Positions 1-9,455 of a stretch of DNA of 64,000 nucleotides are shown one piece after another. Positions within the stretch are counted from its first letter, which is position 1, and the number at the start of each line of letters is the position of its first letter. The translations under genes and the position numbers were made by a program. This DNA comes from Linanthus parryae (taxonomy: Eukaryota > Streptophyta > Magnoliopsida > Ericales > Polemoniaceae): contig JALGPY010000013.1 in the NCBI GenBank assembly GCA_023055425.1, forward strand, positions 13,739,735 through 13,803,734, written 5' to 3'. Below the pieces are notes generated by a model. The model was not told the origin of the DNA. It was given only the letters and a program-made list of their open reading frames with translations, and did no database searches.

Positions 1-795
1 TTGCGTAACTGTGCCATCTTTGCAGATGGGCTTGTGATTCATTTTCAGATTCAAATGCAGGTGCTATGTCATTAGATAGACCTTTTGGAGATCACTTAAG
101 ATCATGATGTCGCTATCACAATAGATAGTTTTAAGGACGAATTTTAAATCGCATTCGTATAACACTGATATCACATTAGATAGGCTTGAAGAATCATTTA
201 AGATCACGTTCGCATATGTGGCTATCGTGGCAGATAGGCTTTAGAAGATCAATTAAGATCATTTTTCGCATGAGCTGCTATCGTGGCAGATAGGCTTAGA
301 AGATCAATTAAGATCATTTTTTGCATGAGCTGCTATCGTGGCAGATAGGATTAGAAAATCAATTAAGATCGCAGTTGCATAGGCTGCTATCGTGACAGAT
401 AGGCTTAGAAGATCAATAAAGATCGCATTCGCATAAGTTGCTATCGTATCAGATAGGCTTAGAGGATCAATTAAGATCGCATTTGCATGGGCTGCTAACG
501 TGACAGATAGGCTTAGAAGATCAATTAAGATCGCATTCGCATAGGCTGCTATCGTATCAGATAGGCTTAGAGGATCAATTAAGATCGCATTTGCATGGGC
601 TGCTATCGTGACAGATAGGCTTAGAAGATCAATTAAGATCGCATTCGCATAGGCTGCTATCGTATCAGATAGGCTTAGAGGATCAATTAAGATCGCATTT
701 GCATGTGCTTCTATCGTGACAGATAGGCTTAGAAGATCAATTAAGATCGCATTCGCATAGGCTGCTATCGTATCAGATAGGCTTAGAAGATTAAC
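1..795. repeat. 54-bp tandem array in the Tat-1 3' region
   Basis: More than a dozen head-to-tail copies of a roughly 54-bp unit built on GCTGCTATCGTGACAGATAG and GATCAATTAAGATC. From about 489 to 790 two monomer types alternate (CGTGACAG...AGAAGATC and CGTATCAG...AGAGGATC), giving a 108-bp higher-order unit. Copies at 1-300 are more diverged. Each monomer has two short dyads, CTATC/GATAG and GATC/GATC. Tat/Ogre 3' regions are a known source of satellite DNA. Confidence 0.93.
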
Positions 796-991
796 AGTAA
801 TAACAAACTAAATGAAGCAACATTAACAGCTAGAAATATGAAGTTCTCATTTGGGAGAATCCTTTTATTATAGTGCTCTCATATAGGAGAGATGAGCTTA
901 CAATTCTCTCATATGGGAGAGAAGATTGTGTGAATCATAGCCATACAATACATGAGGCAACGTTATAATAAAGCGCATAAAATGAGAGAAG
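796..991. repeat. Spacer with three short hairpins downstream of Tat-1 pol
   Basis: Non-coding. It holds three inverted repeats of one design: TTCTCATTTGGGAGAA (844-859), CTCTCATATAGGAGAG (876-891) and a perfect 7-bp stem TTCTCTC/GAGAGAA at 904-923 with loop ATATGG. The same trio occurs in Tat-2 near 58791-58866, so it is a family feature and lies just after the pol stop in element orientation. Confidence 0.7.
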
Positions 992-1954
992 TCAAGGATA
1001 GTACTTCTTAATCCAGCGCATGTTGACTGAGCTTGGGGTTGAGGTCGTTCCATGCAACCTCCGTATGCTGCAGTAACCACTGTCAAAGACTTCTGTGACT
1101 TCAAAGGGTCCTTCCCAATTGGCTGCGAACTTTGGGTGAGCCGCTTCTCGCATGCAATGGTCAGATGCGCGCAGGACCAAATCTCCAACTGCGAAATCTC
1201 TTCGCTGGACCGTCTTATTGTAAGCACGAGCGAGCCTTTCTTGATACCGCTTGTTGGTCCTTTTAGCTTGCTCTCGCTTTTCCTCCAGCAAGACTAAGTC
1301 ATGATCGCGTTGATTGTCGTATAATGCGTGGAAGGCCAATCTCGCCGAATGGACTCTCACCTCCGCAGGTACCACGGCCTCAGCTCCATAGCATAGGAGG
1401 AATGGCGAGACTCCCGTGGGTGTCCTTGGAGAAGTCCGATAAGCCCACAGGGCTATGTTTAGAGAATCAGCCCACTTCTTGTGGTCATCTGCGACCATCT
1501 TGCTCAAAATCCTCAATAGCGTTTTGTTGGTCGCTTCGGCTTGCCCGTTCCCCTTCGGGTAGTAGGGGGTGGAACATATTTGCCTGATATTGTACTCTGC
1601 TAGCTTTGCAGCCACCTGGCGATTAACAAAAGGAGTACCGTTATCCGAAAGGACGGTGTTGGGAATTCCGAACCTGCATATAATGTTTTCTTGGATGAAA
1701 TTGACCACAGCTAGCGCATTTGCCGTCTTTAGTGGTATCGCCTCCACCCATTTGGTGAACAGCTCAGTTGCGGTGAGAATAAAATGATTCCCGTGCGAAG
1801 TTGGTCGGATGGGACCAATGAAATCCAACGCCCATGTGTGAAATGGCCATGGCGTTCCCAATGCATGTAGGTCCACAGCAGGAGCGTGCACTAGGTTACC
1901 CTTGAATTGGCACTCCTGGCAACGTCGTACCTTGGTGCGGCAATCGGCCTCCAT
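992..1954 (-). pseudogene. Tat-1 integrase core and C-terminal domain
   Basis: A 320-residue open segment that begins inside the HHCC zinc domain (VRRCQECQF near residue 11) and continues into a retroviral-type integrase core. The three catalytic acids are visible: Asp in ALDFIGPI, Asp in LSDNGTPF and Glu in NGQAEATNK. The C-terminal part holds the GDLVLR and NWEGPFEV motifs usual for gypsy integrases. It is open to its natural end, but upstream stops detach it from the rest of pol, so it is scored as part of a broken polyprotein. The Tat-2 equivalent (58939-59838) is almost identical. Confidence 0.88.
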
Positions 1955-2617
1955 AGTGGGCCAGAAATATCCGATTGAGAGGAGCTGCCTTCATAGTTTC
2001 GCACCTCCTTGGTGTTCTACCTGATGGGAAAGGTCCATGAATTCTTGTGCTTCCCTGCCGTCTAGACATCGCAGCAAGTTGCCTTCATGACCTCTTCTCC
2101 AAAGCAAGTTCTCTTGCACCACATATCGAGATGCTTTCCTTTATAGCTTCTCCGCTTCTTCTCTCGATTCGGGTACGGTGCCCTGGGTGAGAAAATCGAA
2201 GAGTGGTTTCCTCCAATCCGCATCATCGTCGGTTAGAGCGATGAGTAAGGAATCTTTAATCAGTGCGCAACTCTCGCACTTCCCTTGTATCATGGCGGCG
2301 GCTGTTGACATATCCGGCCAATGAATGCCATATCTCTGAGCCTTCCGATAGATTGACACCTCGCTTTCTCCGCTAGCATGTTGGTGAATCTTCTCTAGCA
2401 GCAATTGTCCCTCTCGCTCGGAAACACATCGCATGAGTATTCCGCCAGGGCCCTTGTAGTAAAGGGTGTTGTCGTGTATGCAATACCCCTTTGTGATTGC
2501 CCAGCTTTCGCTGCTTGTGCCTTCTGCAATAGCTCGTAAGATTGCTTTTCTCCAGTCCGTGTCATCCATGTGTTCATCGTCGCACGCGTCTTCTGTCAAC
2601 GCCGACGATGTTCGCAC
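1955..2617 (-). pseudogene. Tat-1 pol segment between RNase H and integrase (zinc domain)
   Basis: An open stretch at 2141-2617 followed by a broken stretch at 1955-2140. Against Tat-2, the AAG of 'EKLKRKAS' is a TAA stop here, and the zinc-finger segment 'GAKLCRQ' has TGA in place of the Cys codon near 1992. The remaining HHCC pattern (SHQVEHQGG ... CRTKVRRCQEC) is recognisable. The 'YGIHWPDM' and 'KCESCALI' motifs match integrase-proximal sequence of Tat elements. No functional integrase could be made from this copy. Confidence 0.8.
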
Positions 2618-3427
2618 TTAAATGGAGATCCTTGCGGGACATTTGTCTGTACTAACCTTGGATCCCAAAGTGGCCAAAGCATCTGCATGCCTGTTGTCTG
2701 CTCGGGGCTTGTGCTCGTACCTCACATCGCAGAATTGCTGCACCAGCTTTTGTACCAGAGTGCGGTAGGACAGAAGGTTAATCTCCTTCAAACCGTACTC
2801 GCTCGAGGCTTGCTTGACGATCAACTTGGAGTCTCCCATGACCGTCAGATTGCTTACTTCCAAAGCCTTCGCTGCACGCAGCCCCGCTATGAGGGCTTCA
2901 TATTCTGCCTCGTTGATGGTGACTGCGAAGTCGAGCTTTGCGGACATCTGTATGACCTCCCCATCTGGCTTGGTCAAGACTATCCCAATGCCTCCGCATT
3001 TCCTTGTTGACGACCCGTCGAAATGGAGTGTCCAATAGGGTACATCAATTGCATAGATTTCAGGTCTCTCGAGTTCTTCTTCGATTACGGGCTCATGACT
3101 ATTGTTGGGGAATTGTGCCAACAAATCCGCTACCGCCTGCGACTTAATCGCCCGCGGCCGAACGCATGTGATATCATACTGGGAAATGGTCATATACCAT
3201 TTTGCCAATATTCCTCCAGGAGTAGTGTGAGTTAGCAGATATCGTATGGGATCACTTTTTGTAACCACCACCACTTTGTGCGACGCAAAGTAGTGTCTCA
3301 ACTTTTCTATTATGAAAAATAAGGCAAGGCAATGACGCTCAACGTCTGTGTACCTTGATTCTGCGGGCTGCACAATGCGAGAGATGTAGTAGATGGGCCT
3401 TTCCTGACCTTCGTACTCCTGAGCCAA
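2618..3427 (-). pseudogene. Tat-1 RNase H plus second (archaeal/plant-type) RNase H
   Basis: A 269-residue open segment. The first part (about residues 1-110: RPIYYISRIV, SRYTDVERHCLAL, SQYDITCVRP) is the end of the reverse-transcriptase-linked RNase H. From WTLHFDGSS (about residue 137) a second RNase H follows, with acids in LHFDGSS, EAEYEAL, MGDSKLI and ADNRHADAL. This dual arrangement marks the Tat lineage. It ends at a TAA in '...ARISI*VRTSS' where Tat-2 has GAA. The reverse transcriptase itself is absent, removed by the deletion at 3443. Confidence 0.88.
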
Positions 3428-3686
3428 AAGTGCTCCTATGGATTTCCTGACCTTCGTCCTCTGTGTCTACGCTGTAGTCCTCGTCGTCGTGGACTTCGGC
3501 GATGATGGGTAGACCATCCTCTGCGACTTCTTCCAAGTCCACAATCGAGATCATGGCGACCTCTTTACCTTTCGAGTCTTGTTCCGCATGGGCAGGAAGT
3601 GGATTGTTGCGCACATCCTTCCTGTGATCGCTGATGATCAGCTCGCCGTTTTTCATCTTCTGGTTGAATACAATCCTGATCCTCTT
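3428..3686 (-). pseudogene. Tat-1 gag C-terminus fused to RNase H by a 2.2-kb deletion
   Basis: This stretch encodes the gag C-terminal segment (KNGELIISDHRKDVRNN, then an acidic EVHDDEDYSVDTEDE) in a frame shifted from upstream gag. The homology to Tat-2 stops near 3460 (Tat-2 near 63522) and resumes near 3442 (Tat-2 near 61317). Everything between, namely protease, linker and reverse transcriptase, is gone. At the join, 3443-3457 copies 15 bases from 3400-3414 (TTTCCTGACCTTCGT). Confidence 0.85.
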
Positions 3687-5149
3687 TCATTCCGCTGTGG
3701 GATGCATGACCTTTCCGTGGTACTCGCACCACTTCGGGTCCCTCACCATCTCCTTGGAGGGTGTTTTCTCGAGCGGTGGTAGGACACCGTCCTTGCACCA
3801 TTGTCTGCAGAGGTCACTTGCCTCCTCCACCGAACATGGCAGAGGTGGTACGTCGAAGTTCACAATCTTCGCCTGCTTCTGGGGTGAAACTGTATTGACC
3901 TCAGCTTCGCGTCCCCTCTTGTAACTGAATCTCCCGATCTTGTAGGTGGTACCGCTCGATGATCGCTCCGGAGCGTTCTTCTTTTTCTGCCTCTCAACTA
4001 TAGGCTCGATGTTCTTCGTGCATTCGATCAGCTTTGAAAATGTAGGTGTTTGCAGATTGATGAGCATACCTTTGTATTCGTCTCGCATGCACTGCAGGCA
4101 TATCTCTACAAGCCGACTTTCGAGCATCGGGTCTTTGCATTCCAAGGACTTTGCCCTGAACTTCTTGATGAAAGTTATCCCGTCCTCCTCGCGCTTCTGA
4201 TACATCCGCGAGAGGTGGATCATCGTCACCTTTTCTTCCATCTGGAAGAACTTGGTATAGAACTTCTGGACCATTTCGTCCCAAGTCTTCACGGATCCAG
4301 CCTCCAACGTTCGGTACCACTTGTACGCTACGTTCCCCAAGGATTTTAGGAACTCTCGCATCAGCAGTTTGGAATCGGCTCCGTATGGCCCCATGACATC
4401 GATGAAACGCATGACATGCTCATGAGCGTTCCCGTTGACATCCTCGAACTTGTCCCATTTAGGAGCCTTATACCCCACCGGGTTTGGCATGAGATATATC
4501 TCCCGCGGGATGGGTGGATTGTTGTCTAGCTTCGGGATGATGGTATCCGCGAATGATTGGTGAGCCAGAATAGTGTCCATGCGCTTCTCCAAAGACGTCA
4601 TACATTCTGGAATGCTTCCCTCGGTAACAGGAGGAGGGTTGCTGTAGGCGGAGGCGACACGTACGCCGCCGGAGGATTGGGGACATATTGGCTGTTCGCA
4701 TTGCCCCAGATCGCCGTTGGCGGAGGCAAGGGATACTGCGAAGCCGGATTAGATGCCAAAGACGGAGGCTGAAGAGTGTGAGCAGTGAGAGGTAACATCT
4801 GAGCTGTTGACCCCTGAATTGAAGGTAGCTGCGTAGTTGCCGGTGGAGTCTGCAGATTAGGGTTGGGAGGTGTGGTTGACAATCCCAGTCCCGGAGCGGT
4901 AGGGGCTCCTCCTCCTTGAGAGACGCCGGCGGCTGGTGAAGGGTTTGGTGCAAGGGTGCCCAGAACGACCAGGATCCGTTCTAGCTGCGCAGACTGAGCT
5001 TTGAGAGCTTTCGCTTGACCTTGGACGGTGGCGTCCAAGGATTCTAACGTCGGTGCCTCGCCGGGGGTCGTAGGAGTACGGCGGGTCTCCTCTCCCGAGG
5101 CAGCTTCGGTGGAAGGCGATCTATTGCTGATATCATCCTCCTGAGACAT
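3687..5149 (-). pseudogene. Tat-1 gag (two overlapping open segments)
   Basis: The ATG at 5149 (MSQEDDIS) is preferred because the upstream in-frame codon at 5173 is GTG and overlaps the primer-binding site. Residues 1-184 are Pro/Gln-rich. At 4598-4601 the frame ends in ATGA and is continued by a second frame (MTSLEKRMD). That part carries the retrotransposon gag domain (KWDKFEDVNGNAHEHVMRF, YKWYRTLEAGSVKTWDEMVQKFYTKFF) and a basic RKKK-type stretch. It ends at a frameshift stop after KVMHPTAE; Tat-2 reads through at this place. Nucleocapsid-type Cys/His residues (CEYHGKVMH) remain. Confidence 0.85.
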
Positions 5150-5168
5150 GGTTGCTTTTGTTGGTAAG

Positions 5169-5186
5169 TTCACGTCGGGTTCACCA
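5169..5186 (-). other. Tat-1 primer-binding site
   Basis: Minus strand TGGTGAACCCGACGTGAA, three bases inside the LTR end and directly upstream of gag. It starts with the TGG expected opposite a tRNA CCA end but is not the initiator-Met sequence used by the other elements here. I could not assign the tRNA with confidence. Confidence 0.8.
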
Positions 5187-5189
5187 AAA

Positions 5190-5817
5190 TGTGCACAAGA
5201 GATTCCGGCGGGGAGACCTCCGTGTACATCGTATGTAGAGGATCAGAGATGGCACAGGAAGAGTTGGGTTGTGTGTAGGGAGAGAGTAAGGCAGTAGTAA
5301 TGTCTGAGAGAGAGACAGAGGTTTGGCAGAGCTTCTGCGTATGGCTAGTGTGTTCTCCTTTGTATGGAAAGGTTAATGTCCTATATATAATGGAGAATGT
5401 AATCGTTGCAGTGTGGTTAATGCGCCCATCAATGGCGGCTTAATTAGCTTAACCACAACGGCACGTTCGTCCGCGTATATAGGGACCGTTACAGCACGTT
5501 ATGCGCGAATACCGGAACCGTTATGAGGTTGATCGGGTTTGACCGGATTGACCGGGTTTATGGAGCTCGTGCCATAAATCTCTCAAAAGCAGTTACTAAA
5601 GGTCGCGTGCGGGCTTGGCTCGCACGCGACAGGACTTACTCTAGCCTCCAAACCACTAAGTCCCTACAAGTCCCGTGCAGTGGTATGCGAGGGCTCTGTC
5701 TCGCAGCCCCCACATGGATCAGCTCGGCTGGTGATCCAATGTGTGTGGAGCACAATATGGTGTGCTGGATGGTTGCCACGTGGCCAAGATCTGCTAGCTC
5801 AGAAAGCACTATCTACA
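5190..5817 (-). repeat. Tat-1 5' LTR
   Basis: 628 bp, minus strand TGTAGATAGTGC...TGTGCACA. The ends were fixed by alignment with the Tat-2 LTR at 50845-51453, where similarity stops sharply on both sides. Tat-1 carries an extra segment near 5749-5766 (cacaatatggtgtgctgg) that is absent from Tat-2. A minus-strand TATATATA at about 5382-5389 is the likely promoter TATA box. Confidence 0.93.
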
Positions 5818-6026
5818 CCTTTATATCCACACCAGCCACTTTAGAAGTCAACACATAACTATCACTATCATCAACTTCTTGAGCTAAATTCAGATAAAAC
5901 AACCTAGTTAATCTAGGATAAGGCTCAGAGATTGGATTCAACATCTTACAAACATGTTATTCTTTTAACTTCCTAATGCAGTCAGTATCCAACTTAATAA
6001 CTCTTCACAAATCAAACTACAATAGG
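5818..6026. other. Short SIRE-1 remnant next to Tat-1, no gene
   Basis: AT-rich and non-coding, between the Tat-1 LTR and the charged ORF. It is probably SIRE-1 3' sequence; I found no clear match to the corresponding part of SIRE-2. Confidence 0.4.
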
Positions 6027-6527
6027 CTACTTTGAAGAAGCATAGCCATCCATCGAAATAGTCTTAACTTCTCGATTTATAAACCCAGACTCGGGAAGAA
6101 TGTTCTTACCATGTCCAGAAACTTTCTTAGTCTTCAAAGTACTGTGCTTGACTCTCTTCTTTTGTTCTGTAGATGGATTACCTTTCTTCTCCTCTGGATT
6201 CTTTTCTTTTGGAGATTGAACACCCTTCTTCTCAGCCTGAGACTCCTTCTCTGCAACAAACCCTTTCTTCTTCTTGCATGACCGATCACCTTTATCTTTA
6301 CTCCCCTGCTCCTTATCTTTCACCACTGCCTCTGTTTCTGATTCTGACCCAGCTTCTTGAACCTCCTTTCCCTTCTTGATTTTCTTTGGTGGTGGAGAGG
6401 TTTCCTTCATACTTGCAAAGGATTCAGAATCTGATCCATGGATGGCGATCTTACTCTTTTCCTTCATCTTGATTCTTTTAGAAGATCCCGGACCCTGCTG
6501 CTTCATTTTCTTTGATTTTCGCTCCAA
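6027..6527 (-). CDS. Charged Lys/Glu-rich ORF downstream of SIRE-1 pol (env-like position)
   Basis: 166 residues, open from ATG to stop. It is extremely rich in Lys, Glu and Ser, with repeated KEKS, KKKK and EESQAEKK-like tracts and no hydrophobic membrane segment. It lies where SIRE-type elements carry an extra ORF often called envelope-like, and SIRE-2 has a counterpart at 39740-40216. The composition suggests only the disordered N-terminal part of such an ORF; any C-terminal portion may have been lost or lie beyond the Tat-1 insertion. Function unknown. An Arg/Lys-rich N-terminus could serve nuclear localisation, which is inference. Confidence 0.55.
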   Translation of the reverse strand: MERKSKKMKQQGPGSSKRIKMKEKSKIAIHGSDSESFASMKETSPPPKKIKKGKEVQEAGSESETEAVVKDKEQGSKDKGDRSCKKKKGFVAEKESQAEKKGVQSPKEKNPEEKKGNPSTEQKKRVKHSTLKTKKVSGHGKNILPESGFINREVKTISMDGYASSK

Positions 6528-6965
6528 TGTGTTTTAGCGTCTCAGAGAATTTAGAGAGAAATAGGAAGAGATAGATTGAGAAGGAGAAAATAGATTGAGA
6601 ATGAGAGAAAAAGCCCTGAAGTTGGCTTAAGTAGGTAGAAGATTTGAACTTAAAATAGAATTGCATGGAAAATCAAATCTTTAAATATATTATGAGATAT
6701 TTTGGTGATATTTTAAACAAATCTCTGAACATTAAAATACTTTAGTAATTATCCATAAGATACTACAAAATATTTCTTGATCCAATTTTTGAATAAATTT
6801 ACACAGCATATTCACCAAAGCTTTGAAACAGTGGCCCAAAGCTTTGAGAAATTTCAAGGCTGCCAGAAAACTTCAAAGCTTTGAAGCATACTTTCAAGTC
6901 TAGGAAAGTATGATCTCAAGGCTTGAGATTTTCACACATAATACATATAGTAACCAATACTCCCC
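6528..6965. other. SIRE-1 spacer between pol and the extra ORF
   Basis: Non-coding and AT-rich. It contains palindromes of one type: CAAAGCTTTG at 6816-6825 and 6837-6846, and CTTCAAAGCTTTGAAG at 6871-6886. The CTCCCCCTAAAAC near 6960 (minus strand GGGGGAG) resembles the polypurine-type block that also ends pol in SIRE-2. Confidence 0.6.
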
Positions 6966-8530
6966 CTAAAACAATGCATCCTTGTTTAACATACCCAATT
7001 CAAGTCTTAGGGATGCAAACCTTTCATCTGGCAAAGGTTTAGTGAAAGTATCAGCTATTTTCATAGTAGTTGAAGTTGAATATAAAGATACATCACCTTT
7101 CTCAGCATGATCTCTTATAAAATGACGTCTTACATCAATATGCTTAGTTCTGCAATGCTGCACTGGATTCTTTGATATTGAAATGGCACTTGTATTGTCA
7201 CAGTTAATGGGCACATTTCTGAATTCATATCCAAGATCTCTTAACTGTTGAGAAATCCACAATACTTGTGAACAACAAACATCAGCTGCAATGTATTCAG
7301 CTTCTGCAGTTGATAAGGCTACTGAATTTTGCTTCTATGAATGCCAACTAATTTGTGATGAACCAAGAAATTGGCAACACCCTGAAGTACTCTTTCCATC
7401 GACTTTGTAGCTTGCAAAGTTTGCATCTGAATAACCAATCAACATGAGATTAGTTCTTCTTGGATACCAAAGCACCAAGTATTTAGTTCCATTCAAATAT
7501 CTGAAAATTCTTTTCACAACAATCAAATGACTTTCCTTAGGTTCTTCTTGAAATCTTGGACACATACAGACACTAAACATAATATCTGGTCTACTAGCAG
7601 TTAATACAATAGTGAACCAATCATACATCTGTAATCCTTTTGATTAACACTCTCACCATTTGTATCATTGTCTAAGGATAATGATGAACTCATAGGGGTT
7701 TTTTCTACCTTAGACAGAGACATATTGTACTTTTTTAACAAGTCATTGGTATATTTTCCTTGATGCACAAATATTCCTTTCTTCATTTGATGTACATGAA
7801 GTCCAAGAAAGAAATTCAATTCTCCCATTAAGCTCATCTCAAATTCTCTGCACATTCGACATGAAAACTCTATTGAAAGAGCATCATTAGTAGCACCAAA
7901 TAATATATCATCAACATAAATCTGTAGTACTAACAAATCCTTTCAGGATTTTAAAAGAGTTTTGTCTACTGGACATCTCTTAAAACCATTTTCATGTAAA
8001 AACTTTGCGACTCTGTCATACCAAGCCCTTGGAGCTTTCTTAAGGCCATAAAGAGCTTTGTCTAACTTGTAAACATGATCAGGGAAATTGTCATCTTCAA
8101 AATCAGGAGGTTGAGCAACATACACTTCTTATTGTAAATAATCATTTAAGAAGGCACATTTGAAATCCATTTGAAAAAGCTGTATGTGTGCATGGGATGC
8201 AAATGCAAGAAGTATTCTGATAGCTTCTAACCTGGCAACAAGAAAAAATGTCTACTCATATTCAATTCCTTCTTCTTGGTTATACCCCTGTGCCACAATT
8301 CTGGCTTTGTTTCTCACAACCTTACCATTTTTATTAAGTTTGTTTCTGAACATCCATCTGATTCCAATCACTGATTGTGTCTTTGGCCTAGGAACCAAGT
8401 TCCAAACCTTGTTCCTTTCAAACTAATTCACCTCATTCTGCATTGCAATGATCTAATCTGCATCTTCTAATGCCTCCTTTGCATTTTTAGGCCCCATCAG
8501 TGATACAAAGGCACTAAAAACACACAAGTT
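6966..8530 (-). pseudogene. SIRE-1 reverse transcriptase and RNase H, degraded
   Basis: Copia RT-RNase H in several frames. From the N-terminal side: the [13 protein letters not shown] and [15 protein letters not shown] motifs (about 8430-8240), VYKLDKALYGLKKAPRAWYD (8000-8090), the intact catalytic IYVDDILFGATND (about 7880-7930), GYSDANFASYKVDGKSTSG of RNase H (7380-7440), and the ending CDNTSAISISKNPVQHCRTKHID ... KPLPDERF (6990-7200). Stops or frameshifts lie near 7330, 7628, 7940 and 8130. The YVDD motif is kept, unlike SIRE-2. Confidence 0.85.
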
Positions 8531-9455
8531 CTTCAATTGTCCTCTGGTCTGAGTACTAGTTGTTGGATCTGAGATGATATTGTCTGTTGGATGATCTGAC
8601 AAGTACTTGAACATTTTCCTTGGTGTCCAGGGTTATGGTTCTCCATAGATCTTTTCAATTCTTTGGGTACTTGATGCAGTAGCTGGAGCACTTTGTGTTC
8701 TGTTAGTTCCAGTCTCAAGGCTTTGATATTTTGACTCAGTAGGATGTTCAAGACCTTGAGATTCTTATGATTGTTCATGCAAGTTAGTTTTTCCTCTTTT
8801 CTCTTTTTCATAATCATCATCTGCCTCATACTTATTCAAGTTAAGATATGAAAAACTTTCACTCAAAAAATCATCAGTACTTTCATCAAAAATCACATGA
8901 ATACTCTCCTCTACAATCTTAGTTCTCTTATTGAAAACTCTATGCTTTTCTAGTTTGAGAATAACCAAGAAAAATACCTTCATCACTTCAAGCATCAAAT
9001 TTGCCAAGATTATCCTTGCCATTATTATGCACATAACAAGTACAAACAAAATGCTTAAAATAAGAAACACTTGACTTTCTACATTTGAAAAGTTTATAAG
9101 GAGTTTTCTTCAAAATAGGTCTAATAAAACATCTATTTAGCACATAGTTGGCAGTGCTAACAAATTCTGCCCACAAATACTTTAGCAAATTTCTTTCAAG
9201 TAGTATGGTTCTAGACATGTCTTCCAGTGTTCTATTTTTCCGCTCAACTACTCCGTTCTACCGAGGAGTTCTAGGTGCAGAAAAGTTGCGTGAGATGCCA
9301 TGCTTTGCATAAAATAAATCAGAATCAATCTGATCAAATTCTCTACCATGATCACTTCTAATTGATGCAACAGGTAATTTGTTCAAAGCTTGAAGCTGTT
9401 TACAAAGCTTTGAGAATTCAGACAATGCTTCAGATTTATCTCTAATGAACATAAC
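8531..9455 (-). pseudogene. SIRE-1 integrase C-terminal part and integrase-RT linker
   Basis: It holds the second catalytic Asp (IRSDHGREFDQ, about 9340) and the Glu in NGVVERKN (about 9245), preceded by a TAG that interrupts SAPRTPR*NGVV. Then come [21 protein letters not shown] and the KDNLGKFDA tail, followed by an acidic linker (8533-8829) in shifting frames. The gene is split at 9455/9456 by the solo-LTR-like insert; its N-terminal part is at 11614-11789. Confidence 0.8.

Larger units (their letters stand above)
1..5817 (-). mobile_element. Tat-1: Ty3/gypsy Tat-lineage LTR retrotransposon, 5' part, defective
   Basis: Reading right to left: LTR, primer-binding site, gag, a protease remnant, RNase H, a second (archaeal/plant-type) RNase H, integrase, then a tandem array that runs off the left edge. 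The two consecutive RNase H domains and the 3' tandem array are typical of the Tat lineage. It is the same family as Tat-2 at 50845-64000, which serves as a ruler: relative to it, protease to reverse transcriptase is missing. The 3' LTR and any antisense gene would lie left of the window. The right end abuts SIRE-1 sequence at 5818; the matching target duplication is outside the window. Confidence 0.9.

Noticed and set aside
1..795. Regularly spaced repeats resembling a CRISPR array
   Set aside because: The units are contiguous 54-bp tandem copies with no unique spacers, and the context is a plant retrotransposon.
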